Positions 8,498 to 16,820 of a stretch of DNA of 64,000 nt are shown here, in pieces (the stretch's first letter is position 1; the number at the start of each line of letters is the position of its first letter). Source of the DNA: SZUA-430 sp964547645 (GTDB lineage Bacteria; Pseudomonadota; Alphaproteobacteria; Micropepsales; Micropepsaceae). The position numbers and the translations under genes were made by a program. The notes under the pieces were generated by a model. The model saw nothing but the letters and a program-made list of their open reading frames with translations, was not told the origin of the DNA and searched no databases. The stretch is taken from positions 1 through 64,000 of the forward strand of contig CAZJOM010000002.1 in the NCBI GenBank assembly GCA_964547645.1. Direction: 5' to 3'.

Positions 8498-9265
8498 TTA
8501 TCCAAAGAGTTGATCGATGTCGTCTTGGGACGACGTCGTGGTGGGCGCGGCCTCGGCGGCTTCGTTCAGCATCCGGTCGACGTCGTCTTGGTTGACGCCC
8601 TCGCCGTCGCGTTGCGGACCGTTGAGCAGATGGGCGTCCGGACGCGTGTCCATCGGCGGGTGGTTTCCCTTCGCATCGTCCGGCGAGATGCCCCAGATCT
8701 GGATCATCGCCGAGACACGCTGTTCGAGATAGCGTAGCGTGTTGACGACCTTGTTCATGCGCTGACCCGTGAGGTCTTGAAACGAACAGGCGATCATCAG
8801 GTTCGTGGCGTGGTTCTCTAGCTCGTCGCAGAGCGCGCCTTCGACACCCTTGGCCTTGAACTCACCCGACATAGCTTGGATGCGCTCGGCGGCGGAGAGA
8901 ATGTCCGCCGTGGCGCGTTCGGTCGAACGGACGACGAAATCGAGTTCCTCGGTCGCCGCGGAAATGCGATCGTTGCGGGTGTCGTTGGACACGGGCTTGA
9001 TGGCGGCGATTTCGCGGCGCGTCTGAGAGATGGACGCGGCCATCGTGTCGAGTTCGCGGCGGAGCACTTCGAGGTTCGAGGCTGCGACGCGTTCTTGCTG
9101 AGAGTTGGCGAGGCGCTCGACCGCGGACAGAATTTTTTCCATCTCGGTGCTCCGAATGCGGCGCGCGTATTCGTCCAGAAAGGTGCGTCCGCGCGTGGTC
9201 TCGCGCACGGCGCGTTCCAGGGCGTCGAAATCGCCGCCCGTCGGAGTCGAGAGAGCGGTTTGCAT
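8498..9265 (-). CDS. cheZ: CheZ-type phosphatase of CheY-P, with two CheY-binding-like tail motifs
   Basis: Accelerates loss of phosphate from CheY-P. The diagnostic block QDLTGQ is at residues 163-168; Asp164 and Gln168 match the catalytic residues known in enteric CheZ. The middle (about 40-190) is predicted as long helices, as expected for the dimeric four-helix bundle. The tail after residue 200 is Pro- and Gly-rich and flexible and carries two related acidic motifs, N-QDDVDRML (225-233) and S-QDDIDQLF (246-254), the second at the very end where CheZ binds CheY. Its ATG shares one base with the cheY stop (TAATG), so translation is coupled. Confidence 0.9.
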   Translation of the reverse strand: MQTALSTPTGGDFDALERAVRETTRGRTFLDEYARRIRSTEMEKILSAVERLANSQQERVAASNLEVLRRELDTMAASISQTRREIAAIKPVSNDTRNDRISAATEELDFVVRSTERATADILSAAERIQAMSGEFKAKGVEGALCDELENHATNLMIACSFQDLTGQRMNKVVNTLRYLEQRVSAMIQIWGISPDDAKGNHPPMDTRPDAHLLNGPQRDGEGVNQDDVDRMLNEAAEAAPTTTSSQDDIDQLFG

Positions 9266-9645
9266 TAGTTTGGCTTGTCTGTTGGGGCGATGACCGCGTT
9301 GATCTTGGTCTGAAGGGTCGCGGCGTTGAACGGCTTGACGATGTAGTTGTCGACGCCGGCCTTCTTTGCGGCCACCACGTTCTCGGTTTTCGATTCGGCG
9401 GTCACCATGATGAAGGGGGTGGTTTTCAGCTTGTCGTCGGCGCGGACTTGCTTCAACAGGTCGAAGCCTGTCATCGGTTCCATGTTCCAGTCGGAAATCA
9501 CGAGACCGTAATGCGCACCACGCAATTTGGTCAGCGCTTCGTTGCCGTCGGCGGCTTCTTCGATGTCATTGTAGCCGATCTGCGTGAGCAGATTGCGAAT
9601 GATTCGGCGCATCGTGCTGTAGTCGTCGACGACGAGAACCTTCAT
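9265..9645 (-). CDS. cheY: Chemotaxis response regulator, single receiver domain
   Basis: 126-residue stand-alone receiver. Acid pair Asp7-Asp8, phospho-acceptor Asp52 (VISDWNM), the switch Thr in MVTAES and the Lys in VKPF are all present. It is the obvious partner of the downstream cheZ. The ATG at 9645 is preceded by CCGGGGTG; the upstream extension to 9771 lacks domain similarity and is rejected. No other che genes are adjacent, so the rest of the array machinery lies elsewhere. Transcription is divergent from dgoA. Confidence 0.92.
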   Translation of the reverse strand: MKVLVVDDYSTMRRIIRNLLTQIGYNDIEEAADGNEALTKLRGAHYGLVISDWNMEPMTGFDLLKQVRADDKLKTTPFIMVTAESKTENVVAAKKAGVDNYIVKPFNAATLQTKINAVIAPTDKPN

Positions 9646-9783
9646 TGTTACACCCCGGAGAAGCTGGTTTTGACCATTTTGGTTCCAGGGACGATAAATG
9701 ATGTGCCGTTTCGGATTGGTTGATGGGAGCGCCGGTTCCATGCGAATTTCGCGGCGCGGGTGAGTTAGCAAACGGTAAATTCG

Positions 9784-10437
9784 ATGGGCGACGCCAAGGA
9801 ACGACTGATGCAGGCGGCGGGCGAGATGCCGCTTGTCGCAGTCTTGCGCGGGCTCTCGCCCGAGCGCGCAGCGGGGACAGCGCGTGCTCTGGTCGCAGCA
9901 GGGTTCCGCATTCTTGAGGTGCCGCTGAACGGCGAAGGCGCGCTGCGCGCGATCAGCGAAGTGCGCGCTGCGGTCGGGCGCGACGTGGTGGTGGGGGCCG
10001 GTACCGTGCTCAAACGCTCGGACGTTCGTGCCACGCAGTCGGCGGGGGGCGAGTTGATCGTCGCACCGAACTTCGACAGCGGCGTGATGGATGAGGGCCG
10101 GCTGCTGGGGATGGCACTAATGCCTGGTGTCATGACACCCAGCGAGGCGTTCGCAGCGTTAGGCGCTGGCGCGCATATTCTGAAGTTGTTCCCAGCCGAG
10201 GTTGTAGGTGTGGCGGGCTTGAAGGCACTGCGGGCAGTGCTTCGGCGCAATGAGGGACTGATTTATCCGGTGGGTGGCGTCAGTCCCGATACGATGCGGA
10301 CGTGGCACGACGCCGGGGCCGACGGATTTGGGATGGGGACATCGCTCTTCAAGCCGGAGTACGGTGACGAAGATGTTGCGAATCGGGCGCGATCATTCGT
10401 TGCCGCCTGGCGGGCCATTCGAGGGAGAGCGACGTGA
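9784..10437 (+). CDS. dgoA: 2-dehydro-3-deoxy-6-phosphogalactonate aldolase
   Basis: Class I KDPG/KDPGal aldolase that splits the phosphorylated 2-keto-3-deoxy sugar acid to pyruvate and glyceraldehyde 3-phosphate. Schiff-base Lys lies in HILKLFPAE, the proton-shuttling Glu in EVPLNGEG, and the phosphate site in VGGVSPD and GMGTSLF. The phrases VPLN and GTSLFKP fit the KDPGal branch better than the Entner-Doudoroff Eda branch, but no galactonate genes are nearby. Length (217 aa) is normal. Its stop overlaps the GTG start of the SDR gene (GTGA). Confidence 0.85.
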   Translation: MGDAKERLMQAAGEMPLVAVLRGLSPERAAGTARALVAAGFRILEVPLNGEGALRAISEVRAAVGRDVVVGAGTVLKRSDVRATQSAGGELIVAPNFDSGVMDEGRLLGMALMPGVMTPSEAFAALGAGAHILKLFPAEVVGVAGLKALRAVLRRNEGLIYPVGGVSPDTMRTWHDAGADGFGMGTSLFKPEYGDEDVANRARSFVAAWRAIRGRAT

Positions 10438-11285
10438 GCATCAAAGGACAGAACATCGTCATCACCGGTGCCACGGACGGCATTGGCAAGGTAACTGCAC
10501 TGGAGCTCGCCAAGCTGGGAGCAAACGTTGTTCTCGTCGGTCGCAATGTGGCGAAGGGTGAAGAGGTCGTGCGCGAGCTGAAGACGGCGGCGGGGCACGA
10601 CGGGGTGCACTTCGTCGCCGGCGACATGTCGAGCCAGAAGAGCGTGCGCTCGGCAGCAGAGGCGATCAAAGGGCGGCTGAAGCGGCTCGACGTGCTCTTG
10701 AACAATGCCGGGGCGTATTTTCAGACACGGCAGCTGAGCGAGGATGGGATTGAGCGGACGTTTGCGCTCAATCATCTGGGCTACTTCTTGCTGACCGCGC
10801 AGTTGCTCGACCTGCTGAAGGCGTCGGGGCCTTCGCGCGTCGTCAACGTTGCGTCGGCGGCGCATCAAGGGGCAAAGCTCAATCTCGACGATTTGGGGAA
10901 TGAGAAGCGCTATTCGGGTTTCGCAGTGTACGGACAATCGAAGCTCGCGAACATCTACTTCACGTACGAGCTTGCCCGGCGTTTGCAGGGAACGAACGTG
11001 ACTGCGAACTGTCTGCATCCGGGTTTTGTGGCTACGCGGTTCGGCGACAACAATGGCGGGTTCGTCAAGACGCTGATCGGACTCGCGAAATCTCTCGCTG
11101 CGATCTCGGAAGCGGATGGTGCCAAGACGAGCGTCTATCTCGCGAGTTCGCCGGAGGTCGCGGGCGTTTCCGGCAAGTACTTCGACAAATGCAAGGCCGT
11201 GAAGTCGTCGGCTGTTTCCTACGACGACGACGTCGCGCGCGAGCTGTGGCGTCTAAGCGAGCGGATGACGGGGATCGCCGCTTAG
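10434..11285 (+). CDS. Short-chain dehydrogenase/reductase, retinol-dehydrogenase-like
   Basis: NAD(P)-dependent oxidoreductase with a Rossmann fold: TGATDGIG (TGxxxGIG) at residues 11-18, NNAG near 88, a catalytic Ser in VNVASAA and Y-x3-K in YGQSKLAN. The pattern DIxxxN-like loops and the C-terminal extension resemble the RDH11-14/WW-domain oxidoreductase group. GTG start overlapping the dgoA stop by four bases. Its 3' end overlaps the convergent ABA4-like gene by four bases. The substrate is unknown; a link with sugar-acid use is only suggested by the operon. Confidence 0.87.
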   Translation: MSIKGQNIVITGATDGIGKVTALELAKLGANVVLVGRNVAKGEEVVRELKTAAGHDGVHFVAGDMSSQKSVRSAAEAIKGRLKRLDVLLNNAGAYFQTRQLSEDGIERTFALNHLGYFLLTAQLLDLLKASGPSRVVNVASAAHQGAKLNLDDLGNEKRYSGFAVYGQSKLANIYFTYELARRLQGTNVTANCLHPGFVATRFGDNNGGFVKTLIGLAKSLAAISEADGAKTSVYLASSPEVAGVSGKYFDKCKAVKSSAVSYDDDVARELWRLSERMTGIAA

Positions 11286-11752
11286 CCTTCGAACAGGCTC
11301 CAGCCGCCGCGGCCCGAGATGCCGCGGATGAGCAGGTACGTGAGGAGGCCGATCGGCCCCACGAGAAGCGTCAAGATTAGCGCGGGCGCGACCACAAACT
11401 GGTTGAGGCCGATGCGTTGCGCGTCGCGCGCAATCCAGGCGCCGACGAAAAGGTCGAAGACGATGTAGTGCGCCCAGCCCGCGACGACCGCCTCCTTGAC
11501 CGAGAATGTTCTCATGAGGGCGTCGAGCGAAGCGAAGCCCGCGCCTTCGGGCATCGGCACTGCGCCCGCCACGACGTTCGCGAGCAGCCAGCCGTAAGTC
11601 ACGCCGAGTACGATCGGCGAAAAGACCGAGTGAACGAGCGTGTCGGTTATCTTCAAGAACGGTACGAGGATGATCATCGCCCAGAACGGCAGCACCCCGA
11701 GGTTCAGTACCTGATAGATGTCATCGGCAGAGAGTTCGGTGGGTACGGGCAT
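11282..11752 (-). CDS. ABA4-like (DUF4281) integral membrane protein
   Basis: 156 residues, four hydrophobic segments. The block VAGWAHYIVFDLFVGAWIA followed by a DAQR and the late VGPIGLLTYLLIR closely match ABA4-like proteins, named after the plant protein needed for neoxanthin synthesis. In bacteria the role is not established, and no carotenoid genes are in this window. Single gene, convergent with the SDR gene and divergent from the tannase-family gene. Confidence 0.78.
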   Translation of the reverse strand: MPVPTELSADDIYQVLNLGVLPFWAMIILVPFLKITDTLVHSVFSPIVLGVTYGWLLANVVAGAVPMPEGAGFASLDALMRTFSVKEAVVAGWAHYIVFDLFVGAWIARDAQRIGLNQFVVAPALILTLLVGPIGLLTYLLIRGISGRGGWSLFEG

Positions 11753-11905
11753 GGGCTTGCGGACCTGTCAGGTAGCGCCGAATGATATCGCGGTGGGGCG
11801 CCGGGGGTAAAGCAATCGGACTTTAGGCTTAACTCTGTGTGCGCGCCGCCACTGTCTTGGTGAGCTGGTTCGGACTAGGCTCCCCTCCCTAATCGGAGGC
11901 GTGCG

Positions 11906-13711
11906 ATGAGAGCGTCGCTCATTTGTCTTTGGGCAATCGCCGGGTTACTGCTGAATGCGGCTCTGGGGTTGGCCGGTCCTTTGCCGCCGTTCGATGCCGG
12001 AAAGCTGCCTTTTGACAAGCGCATTCCTTTGCCGGACGTGTCGCCACTTCCGGTGGCGCGCTGCACCGGACTGACGGCGTTGGCTTTGCCGCATGGCCGG
12101 ATCAACGAAGCGCATGTCGTGCCGGCTGGCTCGTATCACCCGCCCGGAACGCCTCCGGATTTTATTCTGCCGGGCTTGCCCAAGTTCTGTCGCGTGGCGG
12201 GGCAGGCCACCCCAACGCGCGATTCCTTGATCAAGTTCGAAGTTTGGATTCCGATCGGCGGCACTTATCGGCAGCGCTATCTGCAGGCCGGCAATGGCGG
12301 TTTCTCCGGCGGGATCATCTACACAGCGCTAGCCGAGGGAATTCGGCGGGGTTACGCGACGGCATCCACCGACGACGGCAATCAAGAGCCGGGCTCCGCC
12401 GCGTTTGCTGCCGGGCATCCGCAGAAGGTCATCGACTACGGTCATCGTTCGCTCAAGGAAACGACGGACAAGGCGAAGCTCATTGTGTCGACGCTGATGG
12501 GGCGTGGGCCCGACCGGTCCTACTTTCATGGCTGTTCGAACGGCGGGCGGCAAGCGCTGATGGAAGCGCAGCGCTTTCCCGAAGACTTTGACGGCATAGC
12601 CGTGGGGGCGCCGGCGAACTACTACACGCATCAATTTGCGAGTTTCGCTTGGAATGCGCAGCAGATTTATCCGCCAGCGCCCGCTCCACCGGAGCCACTT
12701 CTCCATGCCACGCGCGTTCCGATTCTGAGCGCCGCCGTTCGCGCGCAGTGCGCGGGGCATGATGGAGGACTGGCGAGCGACACGTTTTTGACCAATCCTT
12801 CGGCGTGTCATGTGAACTTTGCGCCAATTCAATGTGCTGGTCCCGCGACCGATGCTTGTTTGACCCCAACCGAAATCAGCATCGTGCAACGGATTTACAC
12901 TGGGCCGACGCATGCCGTTAGCGGGGTGCAAATCTATCCGGGGCTTGAACCTGGGGCGGAAGGTCAGCCGTTCAACTGGCCGCTTTGGGTCACGGGACTG
13001 CCCAAGCCAGGCGGCGGGAGCAACTTGAGTGCGCAGGCGCTCTTTGGCTGGGGCTTCTTCGGCTACTTTGTTCACGGAACGCCGGCCTACGACATCCGGA
13101 CGCTGAACTTCTCGACCGACATCGATCAAGTCGACACCGACTTCGGTCCGGCCCTCAACTCCATCGATCCGGACCTAACGCCGTTCTACGATCGGGGTGG
13201 CAAGCTGCTTCAGTATCACGGGTTCGACGACGCGGCGGTGGCGCCGCGAAACTCGATCAACTACTGGGGTTCCGTTTGGGCGAAGATGAAGCAACTTCGC
13301 CCGGCTTTTAGCAGGTCGGACTTCGACGGCTTCTATCGCTTGTTCATGGTGCCAGGGCTTGGACACTGCGAAGGCGGTCCCGGTGCGAACGAGTTCGGTA
13401 ACGGCCCCAGGGGCGCCGTGCTCGATGCGGAGCACGACGTGATGCTGGCTCTGGAGCGTTGGGTTGAGCACGGGGTGGCGCCGGCCCGCATTGTTGCGCG
13501 TCATCGCGCTCCGAATTTCGAGCGTCCGTTGTGCCCCTATCCGCAGCTGCCGCGTTACAACGGCGTTGGCAATTCCAGCGTTGCCGCGAACTGGTCGTGC
13601 GTGGTCCCGCCGTTCGTCATTAAGCCGAACATCTTGCTACCGAAGCCGGTTTGGAAGGGGCCTGTTCCGCTTCCGCCGCTACCGAAGGATCGCTTCAAGC
13701 CTGGAGGATGA
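11906..13711 (+). CDS. Tannase / feruloyl-esterase family secreted hydrolase
   Basis: 601 residues with a Sec signal peptide (hydrophobic core 4-20, cleavage likely after LAGLAG or nearby). The family CS-D-HC arrangement is present: Cys210-Ser211 in GCSNGGRQ, Asp442 in HGFDD, and His487-Cys488 in GLGHCEGG; the two Cys should form the disulfide that joins Ser and His. Such enzymes cut gallate or hydroxycinnamate esters, and some cut MHET-like esters; the substrate cannot be fixed. A good ribosome site (CGGAGG, eight bases) precedes the ATG. Convergent with the epoxide hydrolase gene, three bases between stops. Confidence 0.88.
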   Translation: MRASLICLWAIAGLLLNAALGLAGPLPPFDAGKLPFDKRIPLPDVSPLPVARCTGLTALALPHGRINEAHVVPAGSYHPPGTPPDFILPGLPKFCRVAGQATPTRDSLIKFEVWIPIGGTYRQRYLQAGNGGFSGGIIYTALAEGIRRGYATASTDDGNQEPGSAAFAAGHPQKVIDYGHRSLKETTDKAKLIVSTLMGRGPDRSYFHGCSNGGRQALMEAQRFPEDFDGIAVGAPANYYTHQFASFAWNAQQIYPPAPAPPEPLLHATRVPILSAAVRAQCAGHDGGLASDTFLTNPSACHVNFAPIQCAGPATDACLTPTEISIVQRIYTGPTHAVSGVQIYPGLEPGAEGQPFNWPLWVTGLPKPGGGSNLSAQALFGWGFFGYFVHGTPAYDIRTLNFSTDIDQVDTDFGPALNSIDPDLTPFYDRGGKLLQYHGFDDAAVAPRNSINYWGSVWAKMKQLRPAFSRSDFDGFYRLFMVPGLGHCEGGPGANEFGNGPRGAVLDAEHDVMLALERWVEHGVAPARIVARHRAPNFERPLCPYPQLPRYNGVGNSSVAANWSCVVPPFVIKPNILLPKPVWKGPVPLPPLPKDRFKPGG

Positions 13712-13714
13712 CCT

Positions 13715-14677
13715 CTAACCGAAGCGACGTTTGAGCCAGCTGGTGATGACGCGGTTCAGTTCGTCCGGCTTCTCGGCTTGGGTCCAGTGGCCGCAGTCTT
13801 CGATCAAGTGTTTTTCCAGATCGGGGACGAAGGCCTCCATCCCATCGGCGAGCGACGGGCGAAGGACGACGTCGTTCGCCGCCATGACCATGAGGCAAGG
13901 GACGTTGACCTTTTGCGCGACGCCTTCGGTGGTCTGCCAGTTGCGGGTGAAGTTGCGGTACCAGTTGATGCCACCAGTAAAGCCGGTGCGCGCGAAAGCC
14001 TCTTGATAGACGTCGAGTTCTTCCGGCTTGAGCAGGACCTGACCGGGCCATAGGCTCTCGTCGATGTCGAACGCGCGTGCGAGAGCGAAGTTCCTTTCTT
14101 CGGGTGGGCGCTTGTCGAACTCTTCGAGCGTCACTCCCGATTTGCGATAGAAGAGACGCAAGGTCTTCGCGGGATCGCGGCCGAGCAGTGCGTCGGCGAT
14201 GCCCGGCTTCTGGAAGAACACGATGTACATGTCTTCGCCATAGGCCATGCGCATCAAGGCGATGGGGTCCATCGGCGCGCGCGGCATGAACGGCGTGTTG
14301 ACGCCGATGACGCCGGCGACGCGGTTCGGGTGCAGGAGCGGCATCTGCCACGTGACGATACCGCCCCAATCGTGGCCGACGAAGACCGCCTTCTCGATCT
14401 TCATCGCGTCAAGCATACCGACGAGGTCACCGGTTAGGTGGTGAATGTCGTAGGACGCAGTCGGTTCGGGACGATCGGTTCGGCCATAGCCGCGTTGGTC
14501 CGGCGCGATGGCATGGAAGCCGGCGTTTGCGACCGCCGGCAACTGATGGCGCCACGAATACGCCAATTCAGGGAAGCCGTGACACAGCACGACGGGCATT
14601 CCTGTGCCTTGCTCGTAAACCGCCATGCGGATGCCGTTCGTTTCGACGTAGCGCGGTGTGTTCCAATTGATCGACAT
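13715..14677 (-). CDS. Soluble epoxide hydrolase-like alpha/beta hydrolase
   Basis: 320 residues. HGFPE forms the oxyanion loop, Asp in GHDWGG is the ester-forming nucleophile, and His in CGHWTQAEKP closes the triad; a cap region (about 150-240) would carry the two ring-opening tyrosines. This set is typical of soluble epoxide hydrolases rather than Ser hydrolases. ATG at 14677 follows GAGAGAAG; the extension to 14734 runs into the neighbour. It follows the FAD oxidoreductase gene on the same strand by 53 bases, so oxygenation then epoxide opening is an attractive pairing (inference). Confidence 0.86.
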   Translation of the reverse strand: MSINWNTPRYVETNGIRMAVYEQGTGMPVVLCHGFPELAYSWRHQLPAVANAGFHAIAPDQRGYGRTDRPEPTASYDIHHLTGDLVGMLDAMKIEKAVFVGHDWGGIVTWQMPLLHPNRVAGVIGVNTPFMPRAPMDPIALMRMAYGEDMYIVFFQKPGIADALLGRDPAKTLRLFYRKSGVTLEEFDKRPPEERNFALARAFDIDESLWPGQVLLKPEELDVYQEAFARTGFTGGINWYRNFTRNWQTTEGVAQKVNVPCLMVMAANDVVLRPSLADGMEAFVPDLEKHLIEDCGHWTQAEKPDELNRVITSWLKRRFG

Positions 14678-14730
14678 TATGCTTCTCTCAATATCCGTTC
14701 GGTGCAGCGGAGCAGTGCGAGGCTTGCCGG

Positions 14731-16203
14731 TCAAGCACCATTAAGGCCCAATGCGGCGAGCATCTCTGATCGCTCGGGTCCGAGTTTCGGCGGGTAGAGC
14801 GATTGTTTGCGGCGCTTGGGCGTGAGCCACATCGCCAGTACACGCGCGACGACGGTAGGTTGCGTTAGCCAAGCGGTGGGTGTTGCCAGCATGTGGAAGC
14901 CGCGCATGATTGCACGGTAGACGCCGAGGTTGCTGCGGGTGGCGGGGCCCACCGCGTCTTCGGCAAAGCTTTTGATCAGGCGGGCCTTGAGGCGGGGCTT
15001 GTAGGCCGGGTCCTGCTCGTTTTTCGCGCGCCGGATGGCGCCCAGATCTTGCTTCATGATCGCGTCCCAGAACGGGCGCAGCTCGCGCTTGGTGCGCTTG
15101 TCGAACGCCAAGGCACGTTCGCGCGCGTGGGGCGAGGCTTCCAGAACCTCGCCCAGAATGTGCGCGTGCATGACTGCCGAGGAACAGCCGCGGCCATAGA
15201 GCGGGTTCGTTCGCAACGCTGCATCGCCGACCGCGAAGAAATTTTGCGCGACCGGTTCGCCGTCTTTCACGAAATGACGCCAGACATTGTGCAAGTTGCC
15301 CATACCGAAGACCTTCGTGACGGGTTCAGCGCGCGCGGGATCGATCCAGCGCGCAATGCCGGGGATCTGGCGGCAGATGGTGTCGAAGGTTTCAGGCTTT
15401 AGGGTGATGAGGCGCAATTCGCTTTCGATCTCAGGCACCGCGAGCGTGATCGAGAAGTGCCGATTGTCGGCGGCGAACACGCCGTACTTGATGTAGCCGA
15501 GGTCGCCGGCCCCTGGGATCATGTCGCGCGGCGGTTCTTCTTGGCCCTCGCGCAGGCGGTAATGGCGCGTGAAGTAGAGAATGCCGGCGGGGCTCTTTTC
15601 TTCTTCAATGATGATGCCGTTCTCGCGCAGCCAGTCGATGAAGATCGTCGTCCGGCCGGAGGCGTCGATGACGATATCGGCGGCGACCACCTCGGGCGTG
15701 CCGCCCTCTCTCTCGATGACGAGACCGGTGATCATCGGCGTCGGTTGGGCGCGATCGAGAGTTAGGGTGCGTACGACTGCGCTGGTGATGAAGCGGACGC
15801 CGCCAAGCGTCTCCACATAAGCGCGCATTACGTGCTCAAGCGTCGTCCGGCGGGAAAATAGGAAAGCGAGGTCGCGGTCCTCTTCTTCGGGCGTGTAAAG
15901 ATCGCGCAGGCGCAGCGGCAGGCTTTCCTCGAAACCTATTTCGCGTGCGCCAGCCTCACGCAGCATGTCATGCAGACGTGGGTGCTTCTCGCGGATCAAG
16001 GTGACGAGGCAGCCCAGAAAGACGTGGCTGTGGCGCAATTGGGTGACACCCTTGCGCTCCCACGTGTCGAAGGCGGTCTCGACGCTTGCGGGTGGCGGCG
16101 GGTCGCGGTCGATCACCAAGATCTCGCGGCCGGGGCGAGCGAGTGCCATCGCCGTGCCGAGGCCTGCGATGCCCGCGCCGATGACGGCGACGCGTTCGGT
16201 CAT
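14731..16203 (-). CDS. FAD-dependent oxidoreductase / monooxygenase-like protein
   Basis: 490 residues. The N-terminal dinucleotide fold GAGIAGLGTAMALA with the acidic end VIDRD binds FAD; a second FAD block GDAALRTNPLYGRG lies near residue 330. Overall layout resembles PHBH-fold flavoprotein monooxygenases and geranylgeranyl-reductase-like proteins. ATG at 16203 is chosen because AAAGGA lies seven bases upstream; 16221 is an alternative without a good site. Probably co-transcribed with DUF423 upstream and the epoxide hydrolase downstream. Substrate unknown. Confidence 0.8.
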   Translation of the reverse strand: MTERVAVIGAGIAGLGTAMALARPGREILVIDRDPPPPASVETAFDTWERKGVTQLRHSHVFLGCLVTLIREKHPRLHDMLREAGAREIGFEESLPLRLRDLYTPEEEDRDLAFLFSRRTTLEHVMRAYVETLGGVRFITSAVVRTLTLDRAQPTPMITGLVIEREGGTPEVVAADIVIDASGRTTIFIDWLRENGIIIEEEKSPAGILYFTRHYRLREGQEEPPRDMIPGAGDLGYIKYGVFAADNRHFSITLAVPEIESELRLITLKPETFDTICRQIPGIARWIDPARAEPVTKVFGMGNLHNVWRHFVKDGEPVAQNFFAVGDAALRTNPLYGRGCSSAVMHAHILGEVLEASPHARERALAFDKRTKRELRPFWDAIMKQDLGAIRRAKNEQDPAYKPRLKARLIKSFAEDAVGPATRSNLGVYRAIMRGFHMLATPTAWLTQPTVVARVLAMWLTPKRRKQSLYPPKLGPERSEMLAALGLNGA

Positions 16204-16296
16204 AGGCTGTCCTTTGTTCAATAGCGGTTGGGTTAGATGTATCGCAATGACGCCATCTGTCGAGAGGCGGCGCTGCCGTAGCGTCCGATCTGCGGG

Positions 16297-16671
16297 CTAT
16301 CGCGTTAGATTGAGCATCGCTGCCGCGAACAGGATCCAACCCAGCATGAAGCTCACTCCGCCGAACGGGATCATGGGGCGGACGGCCGGGAGGAAGCCGT
16401 AGCCTAGGTACAAGCCGCCACAAAAGAAGAGGATGCCGGCGAGGAAAGCATACCCCGCAAAGTCGAGCAGACGGCTTGGACCGAACTGGGCGCTTGTGAG
16501 GCCTAGCGCGACGAGCGCAAGCGCGTGGACAAAGTGCATCTCGCGGGCAATGTTGAAGACATCGCGTATGACGGGCACGAATTCGCTGTCCGGCCTGTGG
16601 CCCGTTGCGGCGGCTGCAATGAGCGCAAGTACCATGTTGAGAGCGCCGGCAATCAGCCAAAAGCGGGGCAT
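16297..16671 (-). CDS. DUF423 (YgdD-like) membrane protein
   Basis: 124 residues with four membrane helices and the family's PMIPFGG and late LGWILFAAAML blocks. DUF423 proteins are small inner-membrane proteins of unknown function. GGAG lies just before the ATG at 16671. The gene is 93 bases upstream of the FAD oxidoreductase on the same strand and divergent from the 16.8-22.2 kb cluster. Confidence 0.85.
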   Translation of the reverse strand: MPRFWLIAGALNMVLALIAAAATGHRPDSEFVPVIRDVFNIAREMHFVHALALVALGLTSAQFGPSRLLDFAGYAFLAGILFFCGGLYLGYGFLPAVRPMIPFGGVSFMLGWILFAAAMLNLTR

Positions 16672-16820
16672 CGGAGGCTCCTTTAGGATTTGACCAGACC
16701 GGTGGTCGCCGCTTGTACAAAAAATCTTTGAATTGAGGGCCGAAGGCAGTTGCAACTGATTGCACGACGGGCGGCGGCGCGCCAAGGTGCGCCACCCGCC
16801 ATTTCTGAAAAGACCCCCTC

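Noticed and set aside
9700..9783. CtrA-like or sigma-54-like promoter upstream of cheY
   Set aside because: Half sites have several mismatches (for example TTTA-N7-CTAA) and no spacing rule is met.
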